NCBI GenBank assembly: GCA_945861535.1
Contig: CAMAUZ010000026.1
Coordinates: 1 to 64,000 of the forward strand
Direction: 5' to 3'
Origin: Akkermansia muciniphila
GTDB lineage: Bacteria > Verrucomicrobiota > Verrucomicrobiia > Limisphaerales > BJHT01
Length of the DNA: 64,000 bases
A program made the translations under genes and the position numbers. Below are positions 52,901-59,782 of the stretch, in pieces. The notes below the pieces were generated by a model. It was not told where the DNA came from and made no database searches. It saw only the letters and a program-made list of their open reading frames with translations. The first letter of the stretch is position 1. Each line of letters begins with the position of its first letter.

Positions 52901-53302
52901 GCGTATTGCTTCGGAAGCACCGAAGCGAAGTTGAAAACGTACGCGTGGTATGGCGCGAACAGTGGCAATAAAACGCACGCGGTGGGGCGAAAGAAACCCA
53001 ACGCGTGGGGGTTGTACGACATGCACGGCAACGTGTGGGAGTGGTGCCAGGACGTGTGGGATGCGGAGGCCTACCGGAAACGGATTGGTGGCGTTGCGGA
53101 CCCGGTGACGGCTGCTTCGGCTGATGAGGATCCGCCCCGTGTGTTGCGGGGCGGTTCGTGGCTCGACTCAGCCGGGGGCTGCCGGTCGGCGTTCCGCGAC
53201 AGGGGCGTCGCGGTTGGTCGCATCGGGAACTTCGGTTTCCGGGTTTGTCTTGCGCGCGGTCCGGCAGCCAGCAGTCCAATCAGCAAGCCAGCCAGCGCGT
53301 AG
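49925..53302 (+). CDS. SIR2-NACHT-FGE domain protein, probable anti-phage effector
   Basis: A 1125-residue three-domain protein. Residues 15-275 are a SIR2-like NADase domain: VVGSGVS at 21-27, TTNYD at 127-131, LHLHG with His166, and VGCGEGLSDPDF at 207-218. Residues about 335-850 are a NACHT STAND NTPase: Walker A GDPGAGKTT at 396-404 and Walker B FDGLDE at 482-487, with the helical region including FLHLTFQEYLAGDHA. Residues about 870-1110 are a formylglycine-generating-enzyme/C-lectin-like domain (FAMGSAKGGYDDERPMHQVR, RLPTEAEWEYACRA and RVLRGGSW). The known logic of such proteins is sensing by the STAND module followed by NAD depletion by SIR2 and abortive infection. The C-terminal domain would be the sensor. 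No partner gene is needed or visible. Neighbours are accessory (PIN remnant, AAA/DUF4143). Confidence 0.88.
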   Translation: MPNELKEDLRQMIADKKVVMVVGSGVSIAATKNAPAASWGGLLQLGVERCRELNSQLDEAWAQGMRKQIASGDLVEMLLAAENISCRLGAPEEGEFRRWLRETVGALKVRDSGVLEALRDLRVPLGTTNYDHLLSQVIRRPPVTWRDQAEVSRLLRGESESILHLHGQWAQPESVVLGTVSYEAIRRDAHAQAAFRTEAMTRNLVFVGCGEGLSDPDFQPFFAWLREVGKKHEARHYRLIADDELAKVRQQRSPERLRLLSYGSDHTALAGFLAELAPRARARATAGRSKVAVGKSGRAASPTLSPAILAYLQRLETATARLQLVGIGRGLQIELPIEQAYIPLNVLAQGGLADGQPDHLDPKKLAAGRREDSPVELAQVFEYAARRGHRGVVLLGDPGAGKTTGARQFCWRVLQAPMAARTALGLPGDVIPVFLRLRHLKAEHTSLKAFICESVAAPSAPDDLAQPGPDLWDRREHVLWVFDGLDEVVDEALRIRVAGWIQRALTERPRDYFLVTSRYQGQVNLGASFCLFQVRPLEGGQVAAFVSHWYRAVFRCLHDSGAGVERQADQQSRSLIAILDQSDYRVGSLRALRANPLMLTIICVVHHEDKNLPHRRADLYARCVRVLVEHWRRELRETAGLAHFNAGAAESVLAKVAWWLHGTENRATATVAALGTVAGRALAGMSANAGLGRDGGRFIARMRDESGILAWHGDGQTGFLHLTFQEYLAGDHAHREGREAELVRNFGSKWWREVTLIAVALGSEVFAHRFFKALLRTPALGTERELFELCLKEAQHKVLQPFLAELRAPQATAARQLAILRLLTDQDQPGLLQVCRKLADGRNDEVAALAREILQRATGETQPAAAPRVVVGGETFVDPRTGIAFVGIPAGEFAMGSAKGGYDDERPMHQVRISSGFLLGKYPVTNAEYQRYLEANPKAKPPGEWTNSQFNEPQQPVVGVSWHDAQKFCQWAGCRLPTEAEWEYACRAKSRGAYCFGSTEAKLKTYAWYGANSGNKTHAVGRKKPNAWGLYDMHGNVWEWCQDVWDAEAYRKRIGGVADPVTAASADEDPPRVLRGGSWLDSAGGCRSAFRDRGVAVGRIGNFGFRVCLARGPAASSPISKPASA

Positions 53303-53687
53303 GCGGAGCACGCCCTGGGAGACGGAGGCGCGAGGGACGAAGCGCCGGAGTCGGACGGGGCGTGCGGAGCCGGAGCGAGGAATTGCCTGCGTCTCAGGCC
53401 CCCAACGAAATCCGCGCAGCGGAAATTTTTTTCGGCAGAAAAATGGAACGGGGTCGGGGACGGGGATGGGAATTGGCAGACGAATGGGGAAATGGGATGA
53501 GGTTGGCGCGGATGGGGTGCGGGTCGAATGGGTCGCGCGCCCATGTGGCGCAGGTTTCCAAACCTGCTGTGTCGCCGACTTCCAAGTCGGCAGGGTGTTG
53601 GCCTCGCCGGACGCTCCGCAGGTTTAGAAACCTGCGATACAGCAGGCTTGGAAGCCTGCGCTACACATCGGGTCTGAAAGGTGCCGG
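53303..53687. repeat. intergenic region with four 18-bp palindromes
   Basis: Four palindromes of 18 bases (53550-53567, 53574-53591, 53618-53635, 53642-53659) follow the form gcaggtttccaaacctgc. They are spaced by short linkers. They are of the dispersed-repeat type common in this window and may act as a stop region between the convergent SIR2-NACHT and acyl-CoA dehydrogenase genes. No gene is seen in the gap. Confidence 0.75.
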
Positions 53688-55679
53688 CTACGACTCGCGT
53701 GCCGCCGGGTGCGCGGAACTCGCGCGCGGGCCGCCGGCGCTCCCGCGCAGGATTCCCGTTTCGAGCCACTCGAGTCTGCCGGCGCTGATGGCTTGGGCGA
53801 GGGAGTAGCCGGGGCGGTCGGAGTTGTGACGGATGCCGGTGAAGTGGGCGGCGATGCGTTCGCGGGCGGTGCGGCAGAAGTAGTCGGCGAGTTTGACGAG
53901 GTCGTCGCGGGATTCGGCGGTGTCGAGGAGGGTTTGGGCGCGGCAGCAGGTGGCGGTGAGGGCGAAGAGTTCGGTGCCGATATCGACGAAGCGGCCGAGG
54001 AGGACTTGTTGGCGCTCGAGTTTGGGGCCGAACAATGCCATCGCGTGGAAGAGGGAGCGCGCGAGTTTGCGGCTGGTGCGGGCGGCGTAGCGGAGGTGGC
54101 GTTTCAAGGTGGGATGAAGGTGCGTCGCGCCGCGGGTGTCGGGCGTGGCGAAGGGGAGCCATTGTTGCGGATACCAGACGGCGTAGTGGAGGCCGGCTTT
54201 GAGGGCGGCCTTGGCGCGTTCGGCGAGGGGGAGTTGGGTGTTGAGCGCGGCGCCGGCGATTTTCAGATGCGGGTCGAGGGCTTCGCGGGCGAGGAAGAGG
54301 CGCATGATTTCGGAGGAGCCTTCGAAGATGGTGTTGATGCGGCAGTCGCGCAGGAAGCGTTCGATGGCGAGCGGGGCTTCGCCGCGGGCTTTGAGGGAAT
54401 CGGCGGTTTCGTAGCCGCGGCCACCGCGGATTTGCATGGTTTCGTTGACGATGCGCCAGGCGGCTTCGGAGCCCCAGAGTTTGCACATGGCGGCTTCGAG
54501 GCGGACGTCGGCGTGTTTGTCGCGGTCCACTTTGCTGGCGGCGTAGAGGGTCATGGATTCGAGCGCGAAAATGTCGGCGGCCATGTGGGCGAGCTTGTCG
54601 GCGATGGCGGCGTGCTTGGCGATGGGCGCGCCCCATTGCTCGCGTTCGGCGGCCCAGCGGCGGGCGATTTCGAGGCAGCGTTTGCTCGCGCCGAGGCAGC
54701 CGGCGGGGAGCGTGAGGCGGCCGGTATTGAGCGTGGAGAGGGCGACCTTCAGGCCCTTGCCTTCGGCGAGGATGATGTTTTCGCGCGGGACGCGGACGTT
54801 GGTGAAGCGCACGACGCCGTTGTAGAGGGCCTTCAGGCCCATGAAGCGGCAGCGGTGCGTGACCTCAATGCCGGGCGTGTCCATGTCCACGATGAACGCG
54901 GTGACCTGGTCGCGCGAGCGGCCGTGGACGACCTTCGCGGGCGTGCGGGCCATGACGACGATGACGCCGGCTTTGGTGCCGTTCGTACACCAGAGTTTCT
55001 CGCCGTTGATGATGAAGCCGGTGCCGTCGGACGTGGGGTCGGCGCGGGTGACCATGCGGGCGGGGTCGGAGCCGACGCCGGTTTCGGTGAGGGCGAAGGC
55101 GGAGATTTCACCCTTGGCGACACGCGGGAGGAAGCGGCGTTTTTGTTCCTCGGTGCCGAAGAGGATGAGCGGTTGCGGCACGCCGATGGATTGGTGCGCG
55201 GAGAGCAGCGCGGTGAGATTCGCGCAATAGCTGCCGAGCAGGATCGCGGCGCGGCAGTAGTTGGTTTGCGAGAGGCCGAGGCCGCCGTGCGCGGGGGAAA
55301 TCTTGATGCCGAATGCGCCGAGGGCGGCGAGGCCGTCGAGGACTTTTTGCGGAATCTCGCCGGTGCGGTCGATCTCGTCGGGATCAACATTGGCCGCGAG
55401 GAAGGCTTCGAGGCGTTGGAGGAAGGCGTCGCCCTGGTCGTGGTCGGCGGGCTTTTGTAGGGGGAACGGCAGCAGGGTCTCGAGGTTGAGTCGGCCGAGG
55501 AAGAGGTCGGTGGCGAAGCTGGCGCGGGCGGCGGTGGCGTCGCGGGCGGCCTCGGTCATCTCGAGCGCGGCGCGTTGGCCGGTGGACATGCGCGAGGTGT
55601 CGATGACGGGGGCGGCTTCGTCGGTGTGGGCGGGCGGGGCGACGGGGGCGGCGCTCGGGGTGGGGGTGAGAGTGTTCAT
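53688..55679 (-). CDS. acyl-CoA dehydrogenase
   Basis: A 663-residue FAD-dependent acyl-CoA dehydrogenase (FadE-like, first oxidation of fatty-acid beta-oxidation) with an N-terminal extension of about 90 residues. The core shows ISAFALTETGVGSDPARMVT, YNGVVRFTNVRVPRENII, the region QIRGGRGYETADSLKARGE and the C-terminal signature EGSSEIMRLFLAREALDPH. A further helical C-terminal domain follows. The last 15 residues (GSAGGPRASSAHPAARES) come from a dispersed GC-rich repeat. It is the last gene of a five-gene operon and begins six bases after the preceding stop. Confidence 0.93.
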   Translation of the reverse strand: MNTLTPTPSAAPVAPPAHTDEAAPVIDTSRMSTGQRAALEMTEAARDATAARASFATDLFLGRLNLETLLPFPLQKPADHDQGDAFLQRLEAFLAANVDPDEIDRTGEIPQKVLDGLAALGAFGIKISPAHGGLGLSQTNYCRAAILLGSYCANLTALLSAHQSIGVPQPLILFGTEEQKRRFLPRVAKGEISAFALTETGVGSDPARMVTRADPTSDGTGFIINGEKLWCTNGTKAGVIVVMARTPAKVVHGRSRDQVTAFIVDMDTPGIEVTHRCRFMGLKALYNGVVRFTNVRVPRENIILAEGKGLKVALSTLNTGRLTLPAGCLGASKRCLEIARRWAAEREQWGAPIAKHAAIADKLAHMAADIFALESMTLYAASKVDRDKHADVRLEAAMCKLWGSEAAWRIVNETMQIRGGRGYETADSLKARGEAPLAIERFLRDCRINTIFEGSSEIMRLFLAREALDPHLKIAGAALNTQLPLAERAKAALKAGLHYAVWYPQQWLPFATPDTRGATHLHPTLKRHLRYAARTSRKLARSLFHAMALFGPKLERQQVLLGRFVDIGTELFALTATCCRAQTLLDTAESRDDLVKLADYFCRTARERIAAHFTGIRHNSDRPGYSLAQAISAGRLEWLETGILRGSAGGPRASSAHPAARES

Positions 55680-55685
55680 GGGAAT

Positions 55686-58505
55686 TTAGAGTTGGGAATT
55701 TCGAGTTGCGAATGGGGGATGGGCCGCGGGCGCGGTGGGTTGGTGCGAGGGGGTGCGGCTCGGCGTTGCTTTGGTAGCGCAGCCGTCCTCGACTGCGAGT
55801 GGCGGGGCGTCCTCGCCCCGGCTTTCGGAACTGGCGGCGAGACGCCGCCCGAACTCGCAGGCGGGGACGCCTGCGGTACCGGGGGCGGGGTAGAAGGTGC
55901 CGTTGACGGCGGCGAGATCGCGGAGGAGGGCGCAGGGGGTGAAGCGGTTTGCGGCGGAGTCGGGACTTGCGGGCGGGCCGCCCGCGCTCCCGCTCCGGGA
56001 GAGGGCGTCGAGGGTGGTGACGATTTCGCGCAGGCCGGTGGCGTCGGCGTAGCGGAGGGGGCCACCGTGGAAGGGGGCGAAGCCGGTGCCCATGACCATC
56101 GCGAAGTCGATGTCGGCGGGGGAATCGACGACGCCTTCTTCGAGGCAGCGCGCGGCTTCGTTGACCATGGCGAGGACGAGGCGGTCTTGCAGTTCTTGAT
56201 GGGTGAGATCGGCGCTGCGGGTGTCGGTGGTGAAGCGCGCGGCGAGCGCGTTGGGCACGGCGGACGAGCCTTGGTGATCGTAGAAGCCGCGGCTGGATTT
56301 TTTTCCGAGCCAGCCGGCGTCGATCATTTGCTGGAGGACGGCGGGGACGGTGAGGCGCGGTGCGAAGGCCGTGGCGAGCGTGCCGGCGACATGCAGGGAG
56401 ACGTCCATGCCGATCTCGTCGATGAGGCGGAGCGGTCCCATGGGCATGCCGAAATCGAGCATGGCTTCGTCGATGTCCTCGATGGCCGCGCCGCTGGTGA
56501 AGAGGTGGCCGGCCTCGAGGAGGTAGGGCATGAGGATGCGGTTGACGAGGAAGCCGGGGCGGTCGCGGACGACGACGGGGAGCTTGCCGATCTGCTGCGC
56601 GAAGCGGACGGCGCGTTGCACGGTCGCAGGCGCGGTGGCGTCACCGACGATGATCTCGACGAGCTGCATGCGGTGGACGGGATTGAAGAAATGCAAGCCG
56701 GCCACACTGGAGCTGACGCCGGGGCTGCCGCCGAGCTGCGTGACGGACAGCGCCGACGTGTTGGTCAACAGGAGCGTGTTGGAGCCAACTTGCGCGGCCA
56801 GCTTGCGAAAGAGTTTCTGCTTGAGATCGAGGCGCTCGACGGCGGCTTCGATGACGAGATCGACGTGGCGCAGGGGCACGTCGGTGGCGGTGGGCTGGAT
56901 GCGGTCGAGGCCGGTGCAGGCTTCGAGAGGCGTGACGAGGCGGCGTTTCACCGCGTCGTCGTAGAGCTTTTGAATCGCGCTCATGCCACGGGCGACGGCG
57001 GCGGCGTTGATGTCTTTGAGGATCACTCGGACGCCGTGGGAGCTGAGCCAGTGCGCGATGCCAGCGCCCATGACGCCGGCACCGATGACGGCGACGGTGT
57101 GGACGCGGGGGGCCGTCGGGGCCGTGGAGAGGGCTTCGCGGGGAGGGATTTCGTCCCGAGAAACCGGAGCGCCGAGCATTGCTCGGCCAGTGGGCACGCC
57201 AGCTCCATCGTGCCGAGCAATGCTCGGCGCTCCGGTCGCGGGATGGGGCAGGAGTTCAAGGGGCGGATTTTGTTTGAGGGAAATCTCCATGCAGACCTCT
57301 CCTCCCGCGACGAGAGGAGAGGGAGCGAGGGGCAGGCGTTTAGTCCGCCCATCACTTGCTGCAATGGTGGCTCCGACAGGAGCGGGGTAGCTGAGTTTCT
57401 TCGCGTGTTCCTGGAGGAGGAAGAGGTTGAGCAAATTGCGGGCGCGGCTGCCGGTGGCGAGGTCGGCGAAGGCATCGCGCTCGAGGCGCAGCGAATGCTC
57501 GTGCGAGTGGCGGATGCCGGTGGTGATGACGTCGATGGCCTTGATGACGGCGTGGTAGTGGCCGCGGGTTTTGCGGAGGACTTGGTTGCGCACGCGGGCG
57601 GCGATGAGGGGCGCGGCGAGTGCGGTGGCACGATGCGCGAGCGAGGTCGGGCGGGGGCGGTGCGGGAGGTGTCCGTGGAGGCTGGCGAGTTTGCGGCGGG
57701 CGGCGTCGAGAAGGTTTTCGCGCGGGGCGAGTTCGTCGATGAGACCTTTCTTCAAGGCGAGTTTTGCGGGCAGGATTTTGCCGTTGAGGATGAGGTCGAG
57801 CGCGGCGGGCAGGCCGATCAGGCGCGGGAGGCGGGTCGAGCCGCCCCAGGCGGGGAGGATGCCGAGCTGGGTTTCGGGCAGGCCGATTTTCGTGGCGTTG
57901 TCGGGCGAGGCGATGCGGAAGTCGCACGCGAGGCAGACCTCGAAGCCGCCGCCGAGGCACGCGCCGTGAATGGCGGCGACGGTCGGGATGGGCAGCGAAG
58001 CAAGGCGGTCGAAGAGTTGTTGGCCGCGTTCGACCATCGCGGTGAGTTGCGCGCGGGTGTCGGCGGTGGGCGTGCTGATGGTGTGGTAAAGGGCGTGGAC
58101 ATCGGCGCCGGCGATGAAGATGGCGGGCTTGGCGCTGAGGAGGACGAGGCCTTTGATTTCAGGGTGCGCGGCGATGTGGGTGAGGTGGGCGTCGAGTTCG
58201 TCGAGCGTGGCGGAGTCGAAGACGTTCGCCGCGGAGTCGGGGCGGTCGAAGGTGAGGAGGCAGAGGGCGTCGTCGGTGACGGTGCGGTGGATGTTTATGA
58301 AAGTGAGGGTAGGTGTCGGCATGGGGTTGGGGGTGGGTCGTGGAGTGGCCGACCCCTCGGCCCGGCCCTCGGCCCGCTCGGCACTCGCGGGGAGGGGGAG
58401 AGCGGAGGCGCGGGGGGGCGGGGGGCGGACCGGATTGACCGGGTTGACGGGGTTGACGGGATTGCCGGGGAAGAGATCGGTGGTGGTGAGGGAGAGGGTG
58501 TTCAT
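55686..58505 (-). CDS. enoyl-CoA hydratase/3-hydroxyacyl-CoA dehydrogenase (FadJ/FadB-like)
   Basis: A 939-residue bifunctional beta-oxidation protein. The N-terminal crotonase domain contains the oxyanion-hole pattern GACLGGGFEVCLACDFRIAS and GLPETQLGILPAWGGSTRLP. The C-terminal NAD-dependent hydroxyacyl-CoA dehydrogenase begins VAVIGAGVMGAGIAHWL and continues through LHFFNPVHRMQLVEII and DRPGFLVNRILMPYLLEA. It is about 200 residues longer than usual because of repeat-derived segments: an N-terminal stretch with tandem PVN, an interdomain linker carrying a perfect inverted repeat (57164-57235), and a C-terminal tail. The ATG at 58505 overlaps the thiolase stop (ATGA). The ATG at 58322 (MPTPTLTF), just before the domain, is an alternative start. 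Confidence 0.92.
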   Translation of the reverse strand: MNTLSLTTTDLFPGNPVNPVNPVNPVRPPPPRASALPLPASAERAEGRAEGSATPRPTPNPMPTPTLTFINIHRTVTDDALCLLTFDRPDSAANVFDSATLDELDAHLTHIAAHPEIKGLVLLSAKPAIFIAGADVHALYHTISTPTADTRAQLTAMVERGQQLFDRLASLPIPTVAAIHGACLGGGFEVCLACDFRIASPDNATKIGLPETQLGILPAWGGSTRLPRLIGLPAALDLILNGKILPAKLALKKGLIDELAPRENLLDAARRKLASLHGHLPHRPRPTSLAHRATALAAPLIAARVRNQVLRKTRGHYHAVIKAIDVITTGIRHSHEHSLRLERDAFADLATGSRARNLLNLFLLQEHAKKLSYPAPVGATIAASDGRTKRLPLAPSPLVAGGEVCMEISLKQNPPLELLPHPATGAPSIARHDGAGVPTGRAMLGAPVSRDEIPPREALSTAPTAPRVHTVAVIGAGVMGAGIAHWLSSHGVRVILKDINAAAVARGMSAIQKLYDDAVKRRLVTPLEACTGLDRIQPTATDVPLRHVDLVIEAAVERLDLKQKLFRKLAAQVGSNTLLLTNTSALSVTQLGGSPGVSSSVAGLHFFNPVHRMQLVEIIVGDATAPATVQRAVRFAQQIGKLPVVVRDRPGFLVNRILMPYLLEAGHLFTSGAAIEDIDEAMLDFGMPMGPLRLIDEIGMDVSLHVAGTLATAFAPRLTVPAVLQQMIDAGWLGKKSSRGFYDHQGSSAVPNALAARFTTDTRSADLTHQELQDRLVLAMVNEAARCLEEGVVDSPADIDFAMVMGTGFAPFHGGPLRYADATGLREIVTTLDALSRSGSAGGPPASPDSAANRFTPCALLRDLAAVNGTFYPAPGTAGVPACEFGRRLAASSESRGEDAPPLAVEDGCATKATPSRTPSHQPTAPAAHPPFATRNSQL
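57164..57235. repeat. 24-bp perfect inverted repeat inside a coding linker
   Basis: Positions 57164-57187 and 57212-57235 are exact reverse complements over 24 bases, with each arm itself containing the palindrome gccgagcaatgctcggc. It lies in frame between the two domains of the FadJ-like protein and codes for GAPSIAR and RAMLGAP-type peptides. Confidence 0.85.
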
Positions 58506-59782
58506 AAGGCCTCCAACCAGAGGGCCGCGCCTTGGCCACCGCCGACGCAGAGGGAGACGAGTGCGCGGTGGGCGGAGCGGCGTTTGAGTTCGAGCAGGGT
58601 GGTGAGGACGAGGCGTGCGCCGGTCGCGCCGACGGGATGGCCGAGAGCGATGGCACCGCCGTTGACATTGAGTTTTTCGAGCGGGATTTCGCCGAGGGCG
58701 GCGGGGCGGCCGAGGACTTTGCGGGCAAATTTTTCCGAGCGGGCGCATTCGAGGCAGGCGAGGACCTGGGCGGCGAAGGCTTCGTTGATTTCGATAAGGT
58801 CGGCGTCGGCGGGGCCGAGGCCGGTGAGGTCTTGGGCTTTGGCCATCGCGAAGACGGGGCCGAGGCCCATGCGGCTGGGATCGCAGCCGGCGTAGGCGTA
58901 GCCGGTGAGGACGCCGAGGGGATGCAGGCCGAGTTCGGCGGCCTTGGTTTCGGTCATGACGAGGAGGGCGACGGCGCCGTCGGTGATTTGCGAGGAGTTG
59001 GCGGCGGTGACGGTGCCGTTGCGTTTGTCGAAAACGGGTTTGAGGCGCGCGAGGGTCGCGGGGGTTTGATCGGTGCGCGGGCCGTTGTCGGTGGCGAGGG
59101 CGGTGCCGGCGGCGTTGAAGACGGGGCAGATTTCGGCGGCCATTTTTTCACGGGCGGCGAGGGTGCGTTTGTGTGACTCGATGGCGAAAGCGTCCTGGCG
59201 GGCGCGGGTGAGGCCGAGTTCGCGGGCGAGGAGTTCGGCGGTTTCGCCCATGTTCAGGCCGCAGACAGGGTCGGTGAGGCCGAGCAGGAGGCCGATGCGC
59301 GGTTTGAAATCAGCGGGGCGGAAGGCGGCGAGGGCTTTCAGCTTTTGCAGCGCGTTGCGGGCTTTGGCGAGGGCGGTGAACTTGGCGGCGGCGGTTTGGG
59401 GAAAGAGGAGCGGGACTTGGGACATGCTCTCGGTGCCGCCGACGAGGAAGATTTCGCCGCGGCCGGCGGCGGCTTTTTCCGCGGCTTGGGTGATGGCTTC
59501 GAAGCCGGAGGCGCAGTTGCGGTGGACGGTGATGGCGGGGACGGACTCGGGGATGCCGGCGCGGAGGGCGATGACGCGGGCGATGTTGGCGGCATCGAAG
59601 GGCTGGCAGACGCAGCCGAAGATGACTTCGTCGATGCAGGATGGATCAATGCCAGTGCGGGTGAGGAGGGCGTTGACGGCGATGCGTCCGAGTTCGTCAG
59701 GGGCGAGGCCGGCGAGGTCCGTGCCGGCGCGGCAGAACGGGGTTCGGACTCCATCCACGATGACCATGCGGGGCGTTTTCAT
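58502..59782 (-). CDS. acetyl-CoA C-acyltransferase (thiolase, FadA/FadI-like)
   Basis: A 426-residue thiolase that cleaves 3-ketoacyl-CoA with CoA in the last step of beta-oxidation. The acyl-accepting Cys90 lies in VHRNCASGFEAI. The catalytic His382 is in GGAIALGHPVGATG, and Cys412 is in SLCVGGGQGAAL. It is coupled by ATGA overlaps to both neighbours: its start at 59782 overlaps the ligase stop and its stop overlaps the FadJ-like start. With the FadJ-like gene it would form the trifunctional complex. Confidence 0.95.
   Translation of the reverse strand: MKTPRMVIVDGVRTPFCRAGTDLAGLAPDELGRIAVNALLTRTGIDPSCIDEVIFGCVCQPFDAANIARVIALRAGIPESVPAITVHRNCASGFEAITQAAEKAAAGRGEIFLVGGTESMSQVPLLFPQTAAAKFTALAKARNALQKLKALAAFRPADFKPRIGLLLGLTDPVCGLNMGETAELLARELGLTRARQDAFAIESHKRTLAAREKMAAEICPVFNAAGTALATDNGPRTDQTPATLARLKPVFDKRNGTVTAANSSQITDGAVALLVMTETKAAELGLHPLGVLTGYAYAGCDPSRMGLGPVFAMAKAQDLTGLGPADADLIEINEAFAAQVLACLECARSEKFARKVLGRPAALGEIPLEKLNVNGGAIALGHPVGATGARLVLTTLLELKRRSAHRALVSLCVGGGQGAALWLEAL

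Noticed and set aside
53303-53687. Template repeat of a diversity-generating retroelement just downstream of the FGE domain
   Set aside because: I looked for a near-copy of the variable-like region and a reverse transcriptase; only palindromic repeats are there.
55575-58895. 1106-residue plus-strand frame opposite the FadJ-like gene
   Set aside because: Shadow of the bifunctional enzyme, whose catalytic motifs are certain.
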